The notes: generated by a model from the sequence alone, not told the origin. A stretch of DNA of 64,000 nt from Gemmataceae bacterium (GCA_901538445.1 LR594584.1:4495006-4559005), one strand, 5' to 3'. Shown: positions 8,265 to 16,698, numbered from the stretch's first letter. Program-made: numbers and translations.

Positions 8265-9695
8265 ATGAGTTCGTGCCAGTGCGGCGTCGGCTGGGTCAAG
8301 TTTACCGTCCTCGCGGCGCTCGTCGCCGGCGGCGCGGCCACCGGGTTGTACCTGTCGGGCGCGCTGCCGACCGATGAGGCACCGCAGGCCGTCTGCCCCG
8401 TGGCAACGCAAGGCTCGCCGTGCTGCGACGCGGCCCCCGCGGTCCCGCAGCACCGGTTCCCGCTGGGCCCGCTCGACGTCAAGGACACGATGGAGGCACC
8501 CGAACTCGCGGTGAACTGCTGCGGAAAGGTGTTCCTGACTTGGGCGAGCAAGACCGGCGAGGCCGAGCGCACCGTGTACTTCACGAAGTCCGCGGACGGC
8601 AAGGAGTTCGACGCTCCGCGGGCCGTCAGTAAGGCCGGCGTGTACAAGACCCCCGCACGGGGGAAGATGGCCGGGCACGAGCGGCGCGCGACCCCGCACC
8701 TCGCCGCAATGGGCCAGGAGGTGCTCCTCGCGTGGGGCGACGCGCGGCCCGAAAACGCCGGGATGCGGTACGCGCTGGCGACCTCAACCGACACCGGCAA
8801 GACGTTCGGCGCGCCGCGGCCGGTCCACCAGAGCGAGAAGGCGACGGCCGCGTTCACCTCGTTCGCCCGCGGGCTCGGCGGCGTCCTCGCGTGCGTGTGG
8901 CTCGACAGCCGGAACGGCTCGCAGCAGGTGTACGCCAGCGTGCAACCGGCCGACGCCGAGGCGTTCGGCCCCGAGGTGCTCGTCCACGCCGGGGAGCCCG
9001 GCAAGGGCGTGTGCCCGTGCTGCCCGACGGCGGCGGCGTTCGCGAAGGACGGTACGCTGTACGTCGCGTTCCGCAACATCAGCGACGGGTTCCGCGACAT
9101 CGCCGTGAGCCGCCTGCGGCCGGGGCAGACCGCGTTCGAGGGGCCGTTCCCCGTGGTCGAGAAGACCTGGAAGTTCGAGGGGTGCCCGCACGACGGGCCG
9201 TCGCTCGCAGTGGTCGGTGACACCCTGCACGTCGCGTGGATGGACGCCCGCACCGGCACGCAGCGCAGTTACTTCGCCAGCGCGAACGTCGCCGACATGA
9301 AGTTTGCCGCGCGCGAGTTGAACGCGGCCGCGGCCGGCACGCAGGGGAACGCGAAGCTGTTCGCGGACTCGGCCGGCAACCTGCACGCGGTCTGGGAGCA
9401 GAGCACCGGCACCGAACCGGCCCCGGCATCGCACGCCGGCCACCAGCACGCGGCCCCGAGCACCGGCGGCGGGGCGGGCCGTGCGGTCCAGTACGCGGTA
9501 ATGGCGAAGGGCCAGTCGGCGTTCTGGCCGGTGCGGGCGATCTCGCCCAGGGCCGGCGCGTTCCAGACGCGGCCGAGCATCGCAGTTTCCCCGAACGGGG
9601 CGGTGTTCGTCGCGTGGAACGAGCTCGACACCGCGGGCAAGGCGGTGGTCGTCGCGCAGCTCACGGCTTCCGGTGCGGAGGCGTGCCACCCGTGA
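8265..9695 (+). CDS. Membrane-anchored BNR/sialidase-like beta-propeller protein
   Basis: This 476-residue protein has a transmembrane or signal-anchor segment near residues 11-30 and then a propeller built of BNR/Asp-box-like blades, for example S-x-D-x-G-K-x-F repeats (SADGKEFDAP, STDTGKTFGAP) and WxDxR phrases (AWGDARPEN, VWLDSRNGS, AWMDARTGT). It is usually annotated as exo-alpha-sialidase family, but the catalytic set of true sialidases is not evident and I do not infer sialidase activity. Distinctive cysteines (CCDAAP, NCCGKVF, VCPCCPTAAA) suggest disulfides or metal contacts. Its stop codon overlaps the GTG of the cytochrome c-TlpA gene, so the two are translationally coupled. Start: ATG 8265. 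Confidence 0.85.
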   Translation: MSSCQCGVGWVKFTVLAALVAGGAATGLYLSGALPTDEAPQAVCPVATQGSPCCDAAPAVPQHRFPLGPLDVKDTMEAPELAVNCCGKVFLTWASKTGEAERTVYFTKSADGKEFDAPRAVSKAGVYKTPARGKMAGHERRATPHLAAMGQEVLLAWGDARPENAGMRYALATSTDTGKTFGAPRPVHQSEKATAAFTSFARGLGGVLACVWLDSRNGSQQVYASVQPADAEAFGPEVLVHAGEPGKGVCPCCPTAAAFAKDGTLYVAFRNISDGFRDIAVSRLRPGQTAFEGPFPVVEKTWKFEGCPHDGPSLAVVGDTLHVAWMDARTGTQRSYFASANVADMKFAARELNAAAAGTQGNAKLFADSAGNLHAVWEQSTGTEPAPASHAGHQHAAPSTGGGAGRAVQYAVMAKGQSAFWPVRAISPRAGAFQTRPSIAVSPNGAVFVAWNELDTAGKAVVVAQLTASGAEACHP

Positions 9696-10582
9696 CCCAG
9701 GCCCGCTTCGTGATCCTCGCGGTGGTTGCGGTGGTCGGTGCCGTCGGCGTCGGCTGGGCCGCGGGGAAACTGCGGCCCGCACCGGCACCTGCACAACCCG
9801 CGGCAGCAGCTCCGTTGGCTCCGGCGGCGAACCGCGGGGAGGTGCTGTTCGGCGTGTACTGCGCCTCGTGCCACGGTCCCGAGGGCCGCGGCGACGGGCC
9901 GAGTTCCGCCGCACTCCGACCGCCGCCGCGCGACTTCGCCGCACGCCCGTGGCGGTTCGCGGTCACCCGCGAGTCGATCCGAAAGGTGACCCTCGACGGC
10001 ATTCCCGGCACTGCGATGCCCGCGACCCGCAACGCGCTCGGGCCGGCCGACGCCGACGCGGTCGCCGACTACGTCTTCGGCCTCGCCACGTCGCGGCCCG
10101 CGGTCCCGCACGAGCCGACGGAGGAAGAAGCGATCCTCCAAGCGGCCGGGTTCACGGACCTCCGCGGCACCGCCCCGCCGCAACTGGTCGTGGCCGACAC
10201 CGCGGGCAAAGAGGTGAAGCTCTCCGACCTGAAGGGCCGCACGGTGCTGCTGCACTTCTGGGCGACGACGTGCGTCCACTGCGTGAAGGAACTGCCGCAC
10301 CTGAAGGAGCTGGAGGCGAAGCTCGCGGACCGCAAGCTCACCGTGCTGCACGTTTGCGCCGACGCCGACGAACTCGCCGAGGCCCAGGCGCTGGCTGACA
10401 AGGTCGCGCCGGGGTTGCGGGTCCACGCCGACGCGTCGGGGCTCGGGCCGCAGCGGTTCGAGGTGCAGGCGCTGCCGGCGGTGTGGCTGGTCGCCCCGGA
10501 CGGCAAGGCCGTGGGCCGCGCGACCGGCATGCGCGACTGGGCCGCGCCCGCGGTGCGAAAGGTGCTGGAGCGGGGGTGGTAA
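9692..10582 (+). CDS. Cytochrome c / TlpA-like thioredoxin fusion, membrane anchored
   Basis: This 296-residue protein has an N-terminal transmembrane helix (about 6-24), a c-type cytochrome domain with the heme motif CASCH and a distal Met region (GTAMPAT), and then a TlpA/redoxin domain from about residue 165 with the active site TTCVHCVKELPHL (C-x-x-C). TlpA-like domains reduce disulfides or deliver reductant in the envelope; a one-chain link to a heme domain suggests electron exchange outside the cytoplasm. The GTG start at 9692 overlaps the upstream stop codon (GTGA), and no better start exists before the transmembrane helix. The neighbouring cysteine-bearing BNR protein is a plausible partner. 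Confidence 0.9.
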   Translation: MTQARFVILAVVAVVGAVGVGWAAGKLRPAPAPAQPAAAAPLAPAANRGEVLFGVYCASCHGPEGRGDGPSSAALRPPPRDFAARPWRFAVTRESIRKVTLDGIPGTAMPATRNALGPADADAVADYVFGLATSRPAVPHEPTEEEAILQAAGFTDLRGTAPPQLVVADTAGKEVKLSDLKGRTVLLHFWATTCVHCVKELPHLKELEAKLADRKLTVLHVCADADELAEAQALADKVAPGLRVHADASGLGPQRFEVQALPAVWLVAPDGKAVGRATGMRDWAAPAVRKVLERGW

Positions 10583-10588
10583 GACGCG

Positions 10589-10646
10589 GCGAGCGGCGTT
10601 AGCCCGCCGGTTGAGGCGGAAGCACCGGCGGGCTTACGCCGCTCGC
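10589..10646. terminator. Long GC-rich palindrome between convergent genes (family shared with 15130-15203)
   Basis: The two arms (10589-10611 and 10624-10646) are complementary over 23 bases with one mismatch and enclose a 12-base loop. It lies between the ends of the cytochrome-TlpA gene and the glycosyltransferase gene, so it can serve both as a bidirectional terminator. The inner part of the stem (AGCCCGCCGGT) and much of the loop recur at 15130-15203, so this is a dispersed family rather than a single local hairpin. Confidence 0.75.
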
Positions 10647-10653
10647 TCTGGGA

Positions 10654-11562
10654 TCAGTCCGCGGCCCAGTAACGGACAATGCAGTACAGCGCCTGGAAGG
10701 CGTCCTTGAGTCCGATCTTCTTGCCCTCTTCGTAGGTCCGGCCCGAGTAGCTGATGGGTACCTCGAACACCCGCCACTTCGGCTGGCCCTTGCGCTTGCG
10801 GGCGATCTTCGCCGTCACCTCGGGCTCGAACCCGAACCGGTTGCTCCGCAGCGTCATCCCCTGGATGATCTCGCGGCGGAACACCTTGTAGCACGTCTCC
10901 ATGTCGGTCAGGTTCAGGTTGGTGAACCAGTTCGACAGCATCGTGAGGCCCTTGTTGGCCACCGAGTGCCAGTAGTAGAGTACCCGGTGGCTCTCGCCGA
11001 TGAACCGCGACCCGACGACCACGTCAGCCCGGCCGTCGAGGATGGGCTGGATCAGCTTCGGGTACTCGGCCGGGTCGTACTCCCAGTCGGCGTCCTGCAC
11101 GATGACGAGGTCGCCGGTGCAGTGCTTGAACCCCTCGCGGAGCGCGGCCCCCTTGCCCATGTTCTTGGGCTGGTGGAACACGCGGACGTTGTCGTACTGC
11201 TTCTCGATCTGGGCGAGGATCGCGGGCGTGCCGTCGGTCGAGAAGTCGTTGACCAGGATCAGTTCCTTGGGGATCGCCACCGCCTGGACCCGGCGCACGA
11301 GTTCGGCCAGCCACCGCTCCTCGTTGAACACGGGGATGACGACGGACAGCTTGAACCCCGGCGGGATCGGGAAGACGCCGATGGTGCGGCACGCCGGCGC
11401 GCCGAGGAGCTTCTCCAGCACCTCGTACCGGCGCTCGGGGTGGGCGGCGAGGTAGTCGGCCAGCCGGGCCACCTCGTCGCCCCCCGCGCCCGGCCCCTCT
11501 GCGGGGCGGTCCGCGGTGCGGGCCTCCGGTCCGTTCGTCTTGGTCAGCGCAGCGGTCGTCAT
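10654..11562 (-). CDS. Family 2 glycosyltransferase (dolichyl-phosphate-mannose synthase-like)
   Basis: This 302-residue GT-A glycosyltransferase contains LSVVIPVFNEERWL at the start of the nucleotide-sugar domain, VNDFSTDGT, the DXD-type segment VQDADWEYDP, and GSRF. These are typical of DPM1-like enzymes that pass a sugar from a nucleotide donor to a polyprenyl phosphate. There is no C-terminal GtrA-like membrane domain. About 75 residues, Ala/Glu-rich, precede the catalytic domain. The ATG at 11562 is preferred to the one at 11598 because a GGAGG lies 6 bases in front of it. The divergent neighbour is a sugar aminotransferase, so both may serve surface-glycan synthesis. Confidence 0.9.
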   Translation of the reverse strand: MTTAALTKTNGPEARTADRPAEGPGAGGDEVARLADYLAAHPERRYEVLEKLLGAPACRTIGVFPIPPGFKLSVVIPVFNEERWLAELVRRVQAVAIPKELILVNDFSTDGTPAILAQIEKQYDNVRVFHQPKNMGKGAALREGFKHCTGDLVIVQDADWEYDPAEYPKLIQPILDGRADVVVGSRFIGESHRVLYYWHSVANKGLTMLSNWFTNLNLTDMETCYKVFRREIIQGMTLRSNRFGFEPEVTAKIARKRKGQPKWRVFEVPISYSGRTYEEGKKIGLKDAFQALYCIVRYWAAD

Positions 11563-11655
11563 TCGTTGCCTCCGGCACTCTACGGGCGCGGCGGGCACTG
11601 TAGCACACCCGGCGGCGGGCCGTGCAACCCCAACCCCCGCGCCCGCGGGTCCGCC

Positions 11656-11684
11656 TTGACAGTCCTACCCCGCTAACGTAGGGA
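11656..11684 (+). promoter_or_regulatory. Possible sigma-70-type promoter before the aminotransferase
   Basis: A perfect TTGACA at 11656-11661 is followed after 17 bases by TAGGGA (79-84), a weak -10. It sits about 72 bases before the GTG start of the DegT aminotransferase gene. The -35 match is striking in DNA this GC-rich, but the -10 is poor, so confidence is limited. Confidence 0.35.
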
Positions 11685-11755
11685 TGGGCAACTTTCGTCA
11701 ACCCCCGGACCCGGGACGGACCCCGCGGCCCGCGCATTCCGGCAAGGAGCCGCAC

Positions 11756-12910
11756 GTGAGCACCACCCCCGCCCCCGTCCCGCTGTGTGACATCAACGCC
11801 CGATACCAGTTCCTGAAGCCGCAGATCGACGCGGCCGTGCTCCGGGTCGTCTCGTCGGGCCAGGCGATCCTGGGGCCGGAGGTCGCGGCGTTCGAGAAGG
11901 AGGCGGCCGCGTTCTGCGGGGCCGAGTTCGCCGTCGGGTGCGGGTCCGGGTCCGACGCGCTGGTGCTGGCCCTGCACGCCCTGGGCGTCGGCCCCGGCGA
12001 CGAGGTCATCATCCCGCCGTTCACGTTCTTCGCCACCGCCGGGGCCGTGTGCCGGGTCGGGGCCACCCCGGTGTTCGCCGACATCGACCCGCTCACGTTC
12101 AACATCGACCCGGCGCAGATCGACGCCAAGGTGACCCAACGGACCAAGGCCGTCATCCCGGTCCACCTGTACGGCCAGTGCTGCGACATGGACGCGATCT
12201 GGGAGGTCGCCGAGGAGCACCAACTGTACGTCGTCGAGGACGCGGCCCAGTCGTTTGGGAGCGAGTACAAGGGCCGGCGGTGCGGCACCCTCGGGGCCGT
12301 CGCCGCGATGAGCTTCTACCCGACCAAGAACCTCGGCGCGTTCGGCGACGCCGGGCTGGTGACCACCAACAGCCCCGAGATCGACAAGAAGCTCCGGGCG
12401 CTGCGGGTCCACGGGTCGGAGGTCAAGTACTACCACAAGTACGTCGGGTACAACATGCGGCTCGACGCGGTCCACGCGGCCGCGCTGCGGGTGCAGCTCC
12501 CGCACGTCTCCAACTGGCTCAACAACCGGATCGAGGCCGCGAAGCGGTACGACCGGCTCCTCGAGGAGGCGAGCCTGCACGGGTTCATGCGGCGGCCGGT
12601 CGCCAAGCCGGACCGCAAGCACACGTTCAACCAGTACGTGGTCCGCGTGCCCGGCACGCACCGCGACCCACTCGTGAAGTTCATGAAGGACAACGCCGTC
12701 GGCGTCGAGGTGTACTACCCGCTGAGTCTGCACGAGCAGGAGTGCTTCAAGGACCTGGGGTACTGGACCGGCGACTTCCCGACGAGCGAGGAGGCCGCCG
12801 CCACGGTGCTCGCGCTGCCGATGTTCCCGGAGATCACCGAGGCCCAGCAGCGGCGGGTGGTCGAGGTGTGCGCCGCGTACCTGTCGCAGTCGCTCCGCAA
12901 GGCGGCGTGA
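11756..12910 (+). CDS. DegT/DnrJ/EryC1/StrS-family sugar aminotransferase
   Basis: This 384-residue PLP-dependent enzyme transaminates keto-sugar nucleotides for glycan or polysaccharide precursors. The sequence shows GSGSDALVLALHALGVGPGD (cofactor-phosphate region), VVEDAAQSFGSEYKG with the cofactor-binding Asp, and SFYPTKNLGAFGDAG in which Lys191 is the expected Schiff-base lysine. The C-terminal part has FNQYVVRVP and the usual YYPLSLHEQECF. I chose the GTG at 11756, which has AAGGAG about 7 bases upstream, over the ATG at 11684, whose first 24 residues do not resemble the family. It is divergent from the glycosyltransferase gene. Confidence 0.93.
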   Translation: MSTTPAPVPLCDINARYQFLKPQIDAAVLRVVSSGQAILGPEVAAFEKEAAAFCGAEFAVGCGSGSDALVLALHALGVGPGDEVIIPPFTFFATAGAVCRVGATPVFADIDPLTFNIDPAQIDAKVTQRTKAVIPVHLYGQCCDMDAIWEVAEEHQLYVVEDAAQSFGSEYKGRRCGTLGAVAAMSFYPTKNLGAFGDAGLVTTNSPEIDKKLRALRVHGSEVKYYHKYVGYNMRLDAVHAAALRVQLPHVSNWLNNRIEAAKRYDRLLEEASLHGFMRRPVAKPDRKHTFNQYVVRVPGTHRDPLVKFMKDNAVGVEVYYPLSLHEQECFKDLGYWTGDFPTSEEAAATVLALPMFPEITEAQQRRVVEVCAAYLSQSLRKAA

Positions 12911-12913
12911 CCG

Positions 12914-13046
12914 CGGGGGTCGGGATTCGGGACTCACGGGGATGAGAACGCACTGGAGCCCGGAGGGTTGGCGGACTTCCGCCGTTCCCTTCGGGCTCTC
13001 TTCTGTTTTTGGTTTTCCCCGAATCCAGACCCCCGACTCCTGCGCC
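12914..13046. terminator. Composite hairpin between convergent genes, outer arms with 7-base period
   Basis: The outer arms (about 12914-12934 and 13015-13046) read GTCGGGA-TTCGGGA and CCCCGAA-TCCAGAC-CCCCGAC, words of seven bases in inverted orientation. Inside them is a second GC-rich stem (about 12956-12998, GAGCCC to GGGCTC with a few mismatches) followed by a T-rich run (TTCTGTTTTTGGTTTT) on the + strand. The stem plus T-run looks like a working terminator for the aminotransferase gene. Confidence 0.65.
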
Positions 13047-13050
13047 CGAC

Positions 13051-14487
13051 CTACTTCGCCCCGACGACCAACTTCAGCGTGGGCGGCGGCAGGGTCGGGT
13101 GGTCGCGGCCGGCGAACCCGTGGACGTAGTCGTTGCGGCCGCTGCCCGGCGTGTCGCGGACGAGCAGGAACGTCGCGTACCCGGTCTTTCGGGTGTTCAG
13201 GAACTCGGCCAGTTCCGGGGTGCTGACCGAGCACGCGCCCGACAACACGCCCTGCTTCACGTGGAACTGGCCGACGAGCCGCGTCTTCGCCGGGTTCACG
13301 CCCGCGCCGCCGGGGGCGTTGGCCGGGGCCGACTCCCAGAGCAAATTGTTCTCGGGCCAGGTGTCGAGCGCCGGGTCCGTGAGCCCGTAGACCGAGAACG
13401 TGCTGTCCGGCACCTCGGACACGAACCCCATCCCGGTCGGGGTCTGGGTGAACGTGAGCGTGGCCGACAGCACCCGCGCCCCGGCGAGCGGCGCGAGGTC
13501 GAGGCCGACGTAGGCCTTGCGGTTGTGGTCCGGGAGCCCCTTGGGGGTGCAGCACTTCACCAGCAGCAGCACGTCGGAGCGGTGCAGCAGGTTCGGCTTG
13601 CCCGAGACGTACCCGTCCTTGCCGCGGCCGGCCGCGGTGCTGAGCGTCACGAGCCGCTGCCCGGCCGGGAGCGGGGGCGGGGGCTCGACGGTCCGCGGGG
13701 CCTCGGCCTTCGGGTCGATGGGCGTGGCGTCGTCCGGGGTGAACCGCATCCCGCGGCCGGTGAGCAGTTGCTCCACCTTGCCGGTCTTCCCGTGGGTCAC
13801 GTCCACCCGGCCCTCGAACACCTGCACGTCGGACGTCTTCCCGTCGGTCACGCTGACGCCGAACTCGGTGCCGAGGTCCTTGAGCGACGCGCTGGGGGTG
13901 TCCACGAAGAACCCCTTGGCCGAGTCGGGGCACCGGGCGACGAGCCGGCCGGAGTGCAGCGTGCAGCGGTTCCCGGCCCGGAGTTCGAGGTCGGCCGGGC
14001 CTTCGAGCCGCAGTTCGGCGCCGTTGTCGAACACCACCTTGGCGACGCCCTCGGCGAGCCGGAACCGGCCGGCCCCGAGCCGCGCCCCGGGCTCGGTCGG
14101 GAGCGTGCCGCTCTCCCACTTGCACCCGCTCGACTCGACGAGCCGGGCGAACTCGCGGCGCTGGTTGGCGGAGTACGCGGCGAACCCGACGCCCACGAGC
14201 ACGCACGCGGCGACCGCCCACCCCGCGGCCCGCAGGAGCGACGGCCGGCGCGGGGCCGCCTCGGCCGGGCGGATGTGCTCGACCGGCGCGGCCACCGGCA
14301 CGCTGCTCGCCAGCACGGCGGGGTCGCCGGCAGCCCACTTCAGCGAGGCGTGCAGGTTCAGGTACTCGGCCACGGCCCGGCGGGCGGCCGGGTCGGCGAG
14401 GGTCAGTTCTTCGAGCCGGCGGCCCTGCTCGGGGGCCAGGGAGCCCTCGACGAGCGCGGAACAGAGCGCCTGGAGTTCGTCGGTCAT
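13051..14487 (-). CDS. FecR-domain protein with C-terminal DNRLRE/carbohydrate-binding-like domain
   Basis: This 478-residue single-pass protein has a cytoplasmic N-terminal part (1-80) that resembles anti-sigma factor segments, a transmembrane helix (about 85-105), a FecR domain (about 116-255, with VKVVFDNG-like strands and KDLGTEFGVSV) and a C-terminal beta-rich domain (about 270-478) with SDVLLLVK, ARVLSATLTFTQ and SVYGLTD phrases typical of the DNRLRE/CBM96-like fold. In planctomycetes FecR proteins of this type pair with an ECF sigma factor and sense a signal in the periplasm. Its ATG overlaps the sigma stop codon (ATGA), so the two are translationally coupled. The C-terminal domain would be the ligand sensor; the ligand is unknown. 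Confidence 0.87.
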   Translation of the reverse strand: MTDELQALCSALVEGSLAPEQGRRLEELTLADPAARRAVAEYLNLHASLKWAAGDPAVLASSVPVAAPVEHIRPAEAAPRRPSLLRAAGWAVAACVLVGVGFAAYSANQRREFARLVESSGCKWESGTLPTEPGARLGAGRFRLAEGVAKVVFDNGAELRLEGPADLELRAGNRCTLHSGRLVARCPDSAKGFFVDTPSASLKDLGTEFGVSVTDGKTSDVQVFEGRVDVTHGKTGKVEQLLTGRGMRFTPDDATPIDPKAEAPRTVEPPPPLPAGQRLVTLSTAAGRGKDGYVSGKPNLLHRSDVLLLVKCCTPKGLPDHNRKAYVGLDLAPLAGARVLSATLTFTQTPTGMGFVSEVPDSTFSVYGLTDPALDTWPENNLLWESAPANAPGGAGVNPAKTRLVGQFHVKQGVLSGACSVSTPELAEFLNTRKTGYATFLLVRDTPGSGRNDYVHGFAGRDHPTLPPPTLKLVVGAK

Positions 14488-15014
14488 GCTCGGTTCTCCC
14501 GGGCCAGGGTGCGGGTCACGCACTCGTGGAGCGTGTGGCGGACGCGGGACAGCGCGCGGTACGTGGCCTCGACGGTCCGCTGGGCGCGCTTCGCGACCGC
14601 CTCGATGCTCCCCTCCTCAGTGTACCGGAGGCGGATCAACTCGCGCTGGTCGGGCGGGAGCTTGGCGAGGCACCCGGCCAGCGCCCGGGTCTGGTCCTCG
14701 AGCGCGCCGGCCCCGTCCTCGGTCTCGTGGGCGATCGCGGTGAGGAAGTCGTCGGAGAACTGGAGCCGGTCCCGCTGCCGTTTCTTCCGCCAGGCGAGCA
14801 CCTGGTTCAGCGCCACCCGGCACGCCCACGCGGCGAAGTTCGTGCCCAGTTCGAACGAGTCGAACTCCCGCCACAGCACGAGGTTGGTGTTCTGGAGCAC
14901 CTCTTCGGCGTCGGCGTGGTTCGGGACGAGCGTGTGGACGTAGACGAACAGCCGCCGCTGGTTCTGGGCGAGCAGGCGCACGAACTCATCGACCCGGCTG
15001 GTGGTTTCGTTCAT
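14484..15014 (-). CDS. ECF sigma factor, Rhodopirellula/Verrucomicrobium type
   Basis: This 176-residue sigma-70-family protein has region 2 near the N-terminus (LLAQNQRRLFVYVHTLVPN, then AEEVLQNTNLVLWREF) and region 4 at the C-terminus (LPPDQRELIRLRYTEEGSIEAVA with a helix-turn-helix to about residue 165). The features match the planctomycete/verrucomicrobial subgroup known as TIGR02989. It directs RNA polymerase to a small regulon and is expected to be controlled by the FecR-like membrane protein encoded directly downstream, with which it shares an ATGA overlap. Start: ATG 15014. The 205-base gap upstream contains one palindrome and no gene. Confidence 0.95.
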   Translation of the reverse strand: MNETTSRVDEFVRLLAQNQRRLFVYVHTLVPNHADAEEVLQNTNLVLWREFDSFELGTNFAAWACRVALNQVLAWRKKRQRDRLQFSDDFLTAIAHETEDGAGALEDQTRALAGCLAKLPPDQRELIRLRYTEEGSIEAVAKRAQRTVEATYRALSRVRHTLHECVTRTLARENRA

Positions 15015-15129
15015 CGGCGGGGCTCCGCAGTATCAGAGCCCCTCGGACAACGGTTGGACAGCGATTCCTGCGGGAACGGAACCAACGTTGGAATCGGTGG
15101 AACTGGCCAGGGACTGCTCTGATGGAATC

Positions 15130-15203
15130 TTGGCGGGCGGCGCGGCGTCAGCCCGCCGGTGAAGCGGAATGCACCGGCGGGCTGACGCCGCGCCGCCCGC
15201 CAA
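15130..15203. repeat. Perfect 31-base-arm palindrome (same family as 10589-10646)
   Basis: Arms 15130-15160 and 15173-15203 are perfectly complementary over 31 bases with a 12-base loop. The inner half and the loop are nearly the same as in the element at 10589-10646. It lies between two same-strand genes, after the MFS transporter stop and upstream of the sigma gene, so it probably ends the transporter transcript and shields the sigma operon. Confidence 0.8.
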
Positions 15204-15219
15204 AACCCATCGCGGTCGG

Positions 15220-16698
15220 TCACGCCTTCGGGGCGTCGTGCTCCTCGGCGAGCGCCGGCGGGAGCAGGAACGACAGCACCAGCGCCACGGCGTACACGGC
15301 CCCGCCGATGATCGCCGCGGCGTGCGCCACCTTCTGAGGGTTCCCGTCCACGCCGGTGAACATCGGTGCCAGGATTTCGGTGTTGAGCGTCGCGGCCATC
15401 GTCCCGAGCATGCGGCCGCCGACGTTCGTTGCGAACCCGCTCCCGGTGCCCCGGAGGTGGACCGGGAACACCTTCGGCAGGTACTCGCTGACGTAGCTGA
15501 ACTGCGCGACGGTGAGCAGGCCGCAGAAGAAGATCGCGATCGCGAACACGGTGTAGTCGCCCTGGTACAGCACCAGGTACGCGACCGGGAACAGCACCAC
15601 CCCGGGCAGCAGGAAGATGCGGATCAGCACCCGGCTGGCGACGTACAGCAGCATAATCGCGAACAGGATCCGGCCGGTGAGGCCGCCGAGTTCCTGCCAC
15701 CGCTGGAGGTTGCCCCGCTTCGCTTCGATGGCGTCGGACAGGGGCTTGCGGGCCGCCGCGAGTTCCTTGCCGGCCGCCTTCTTGTCGTCGGGCGTCGCCG
15801 CGGCTTCGAGCTTCTTCTCGGCCGCCTTCACCTGCGGGCCGACCTCCTTCTTCACTTCGTTGAGCGCCGGCAGCCCCGGGGCCATCTGGAGCGGCGTGAG
15901 TTGGAGCGCACCGAACGCGGCCGCGTACCCGCACGCCGAGAGGAGCGTTGTGACGATCGTGGTCCGGCGGAGTTCGGGGGAGAACAACTCGCCGAGCCGG
16001 GGCCGCTTGAGGGTGCCGGCTTCCTTCTTGGCCTTCCAGACGCGGCTCTCGGGCACGAACGGCATCAACAACAGGATGAGCCCGCCCGGGACCAACCCCG
16101 TGAGCAGCGTGTACCGCCACGCGGCCGCGGTCGGCACCGGGAGCCACGAGATGCCCTCCGGGTGCTCGCGGACGTACCCGACGATCTCGTTGAACACCTC
16201 GGTCACGAGGATGCCCCCGAGCGAGGCGCACGCGAGGGTCCACCCGATGGCGATCTCCCGCTGCCGCTTGTCCTGGAACAGTTCCGCGAGCCACGTCACC
16301 GCCGCGATCAGCTCGACGCACACCCCGATGAAGGTCGTGCAGCGGAACAACACGAGGTGCCACAGTTCGGTGCTGTACGCGGCGGCGACCGGCGACAAGG
16401 AGTACACGAGGATGCTGCCGATCATCACCGTCTTGCGGCCGAGGCGGTCGATGAGGAACCCGCCGAGCAGCCCGAACAGGCCGCCGGCGAGCGCCGCGAT
16501 CCAGAGCATGCGGCCGGCCCACAGCCGGACGAGGTCGTCGGTCGGGGGCACCTTGAGGAGTTCCGAGAGCGCCTGCGCCCCGATCACGGGGAACATCAGC
16601 AGTTCGTAGGTGTCGAACAGGAACCCGATGGCGGCGACGAGCAGCACGAGCCAGCGGGTGACGGGCCTGAGGCCCGGCGTTGGTGGGGCAAGCGACAC
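15220..16698 (-). CDS. Major facilitator superfamily transporter
   Basis: This 492-residue polytopic membrane protein of the MFS sugar/aromatic-acid transporter type carries the loop 2-3 signature GGFLIDRLGRKTVMIGS (the G-x3-D-R-x-G-R-K/R motif) and about 12 predicted helices. The central cytoplasmic loop is enlarged: residues about 265-315 are rich in A, K and E and look like a coiled-coil hairpin (VKAAEKKLEAAATPDDKKAA), which is unusual for the family. Substrate unknown. The start is GTG at 16698 with GGAG about 12 bases upstream. No partner gene is adjacent. The 317-base gap on its 5' side (16699-17015) holds no gene, only the inverted repeat at 16884-17000. Confidence 0.9.
   Translation of the reverse strand: MSLAPPTPGLRPVTRWLVLLVAAIGFLFDTYELLMFPVIGAQALSELLKVPPTDDLVRLWAGRMLWIAALAGGLFGLLGGFLIDRLGRKTVMIGSILVYSLSPVAAAYSTELWHLVLFRCTTFIGVCVELIAAVTWLAELFQDKRQREIAIGWTLACASLGGILVTEVFNEIVGYVREHPEGISWLPVPTAAAWRYTLLTGLVPGGLILLLMPFVPESRVWKAKKEAGTLKRPRLGELFSPELRRTTIVTTLLSACGYAAAFGALQLTPLQMAPGLPALNEVKKEVGPQVKAAEKKLEAAATPDDKKAAGKELAAARKPLSDAIEAKRGNLQRWQELGGLTGRILFAIMLLYVASRVLIRIFLLPGVVLFPVAYLVLYQGDYTVFAIAIFFCGLLTVAQFSYVSEYLPKVFPVHLRGTGSGFATNVGGRMLGTMAATLNTEILAPMFTGVDGNPQKVAHAAAIIGGAVYAVALVLSFLLPPALAEEHDAPKA

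Noticed and set aside
8265-9695. True sialidase activity for the BNR protein
   Set aside because: Only Asp-box-like blade motifs are seen. The arginine triad and other catalytic residues of sialidases could not be located.
11024-14338. Minus-strand frame of about 1100 codons
   Set aside because: It overlaps the aminotransferase (antisense) and the FecR gene in another frame. Its composition is a shadow of real genes.
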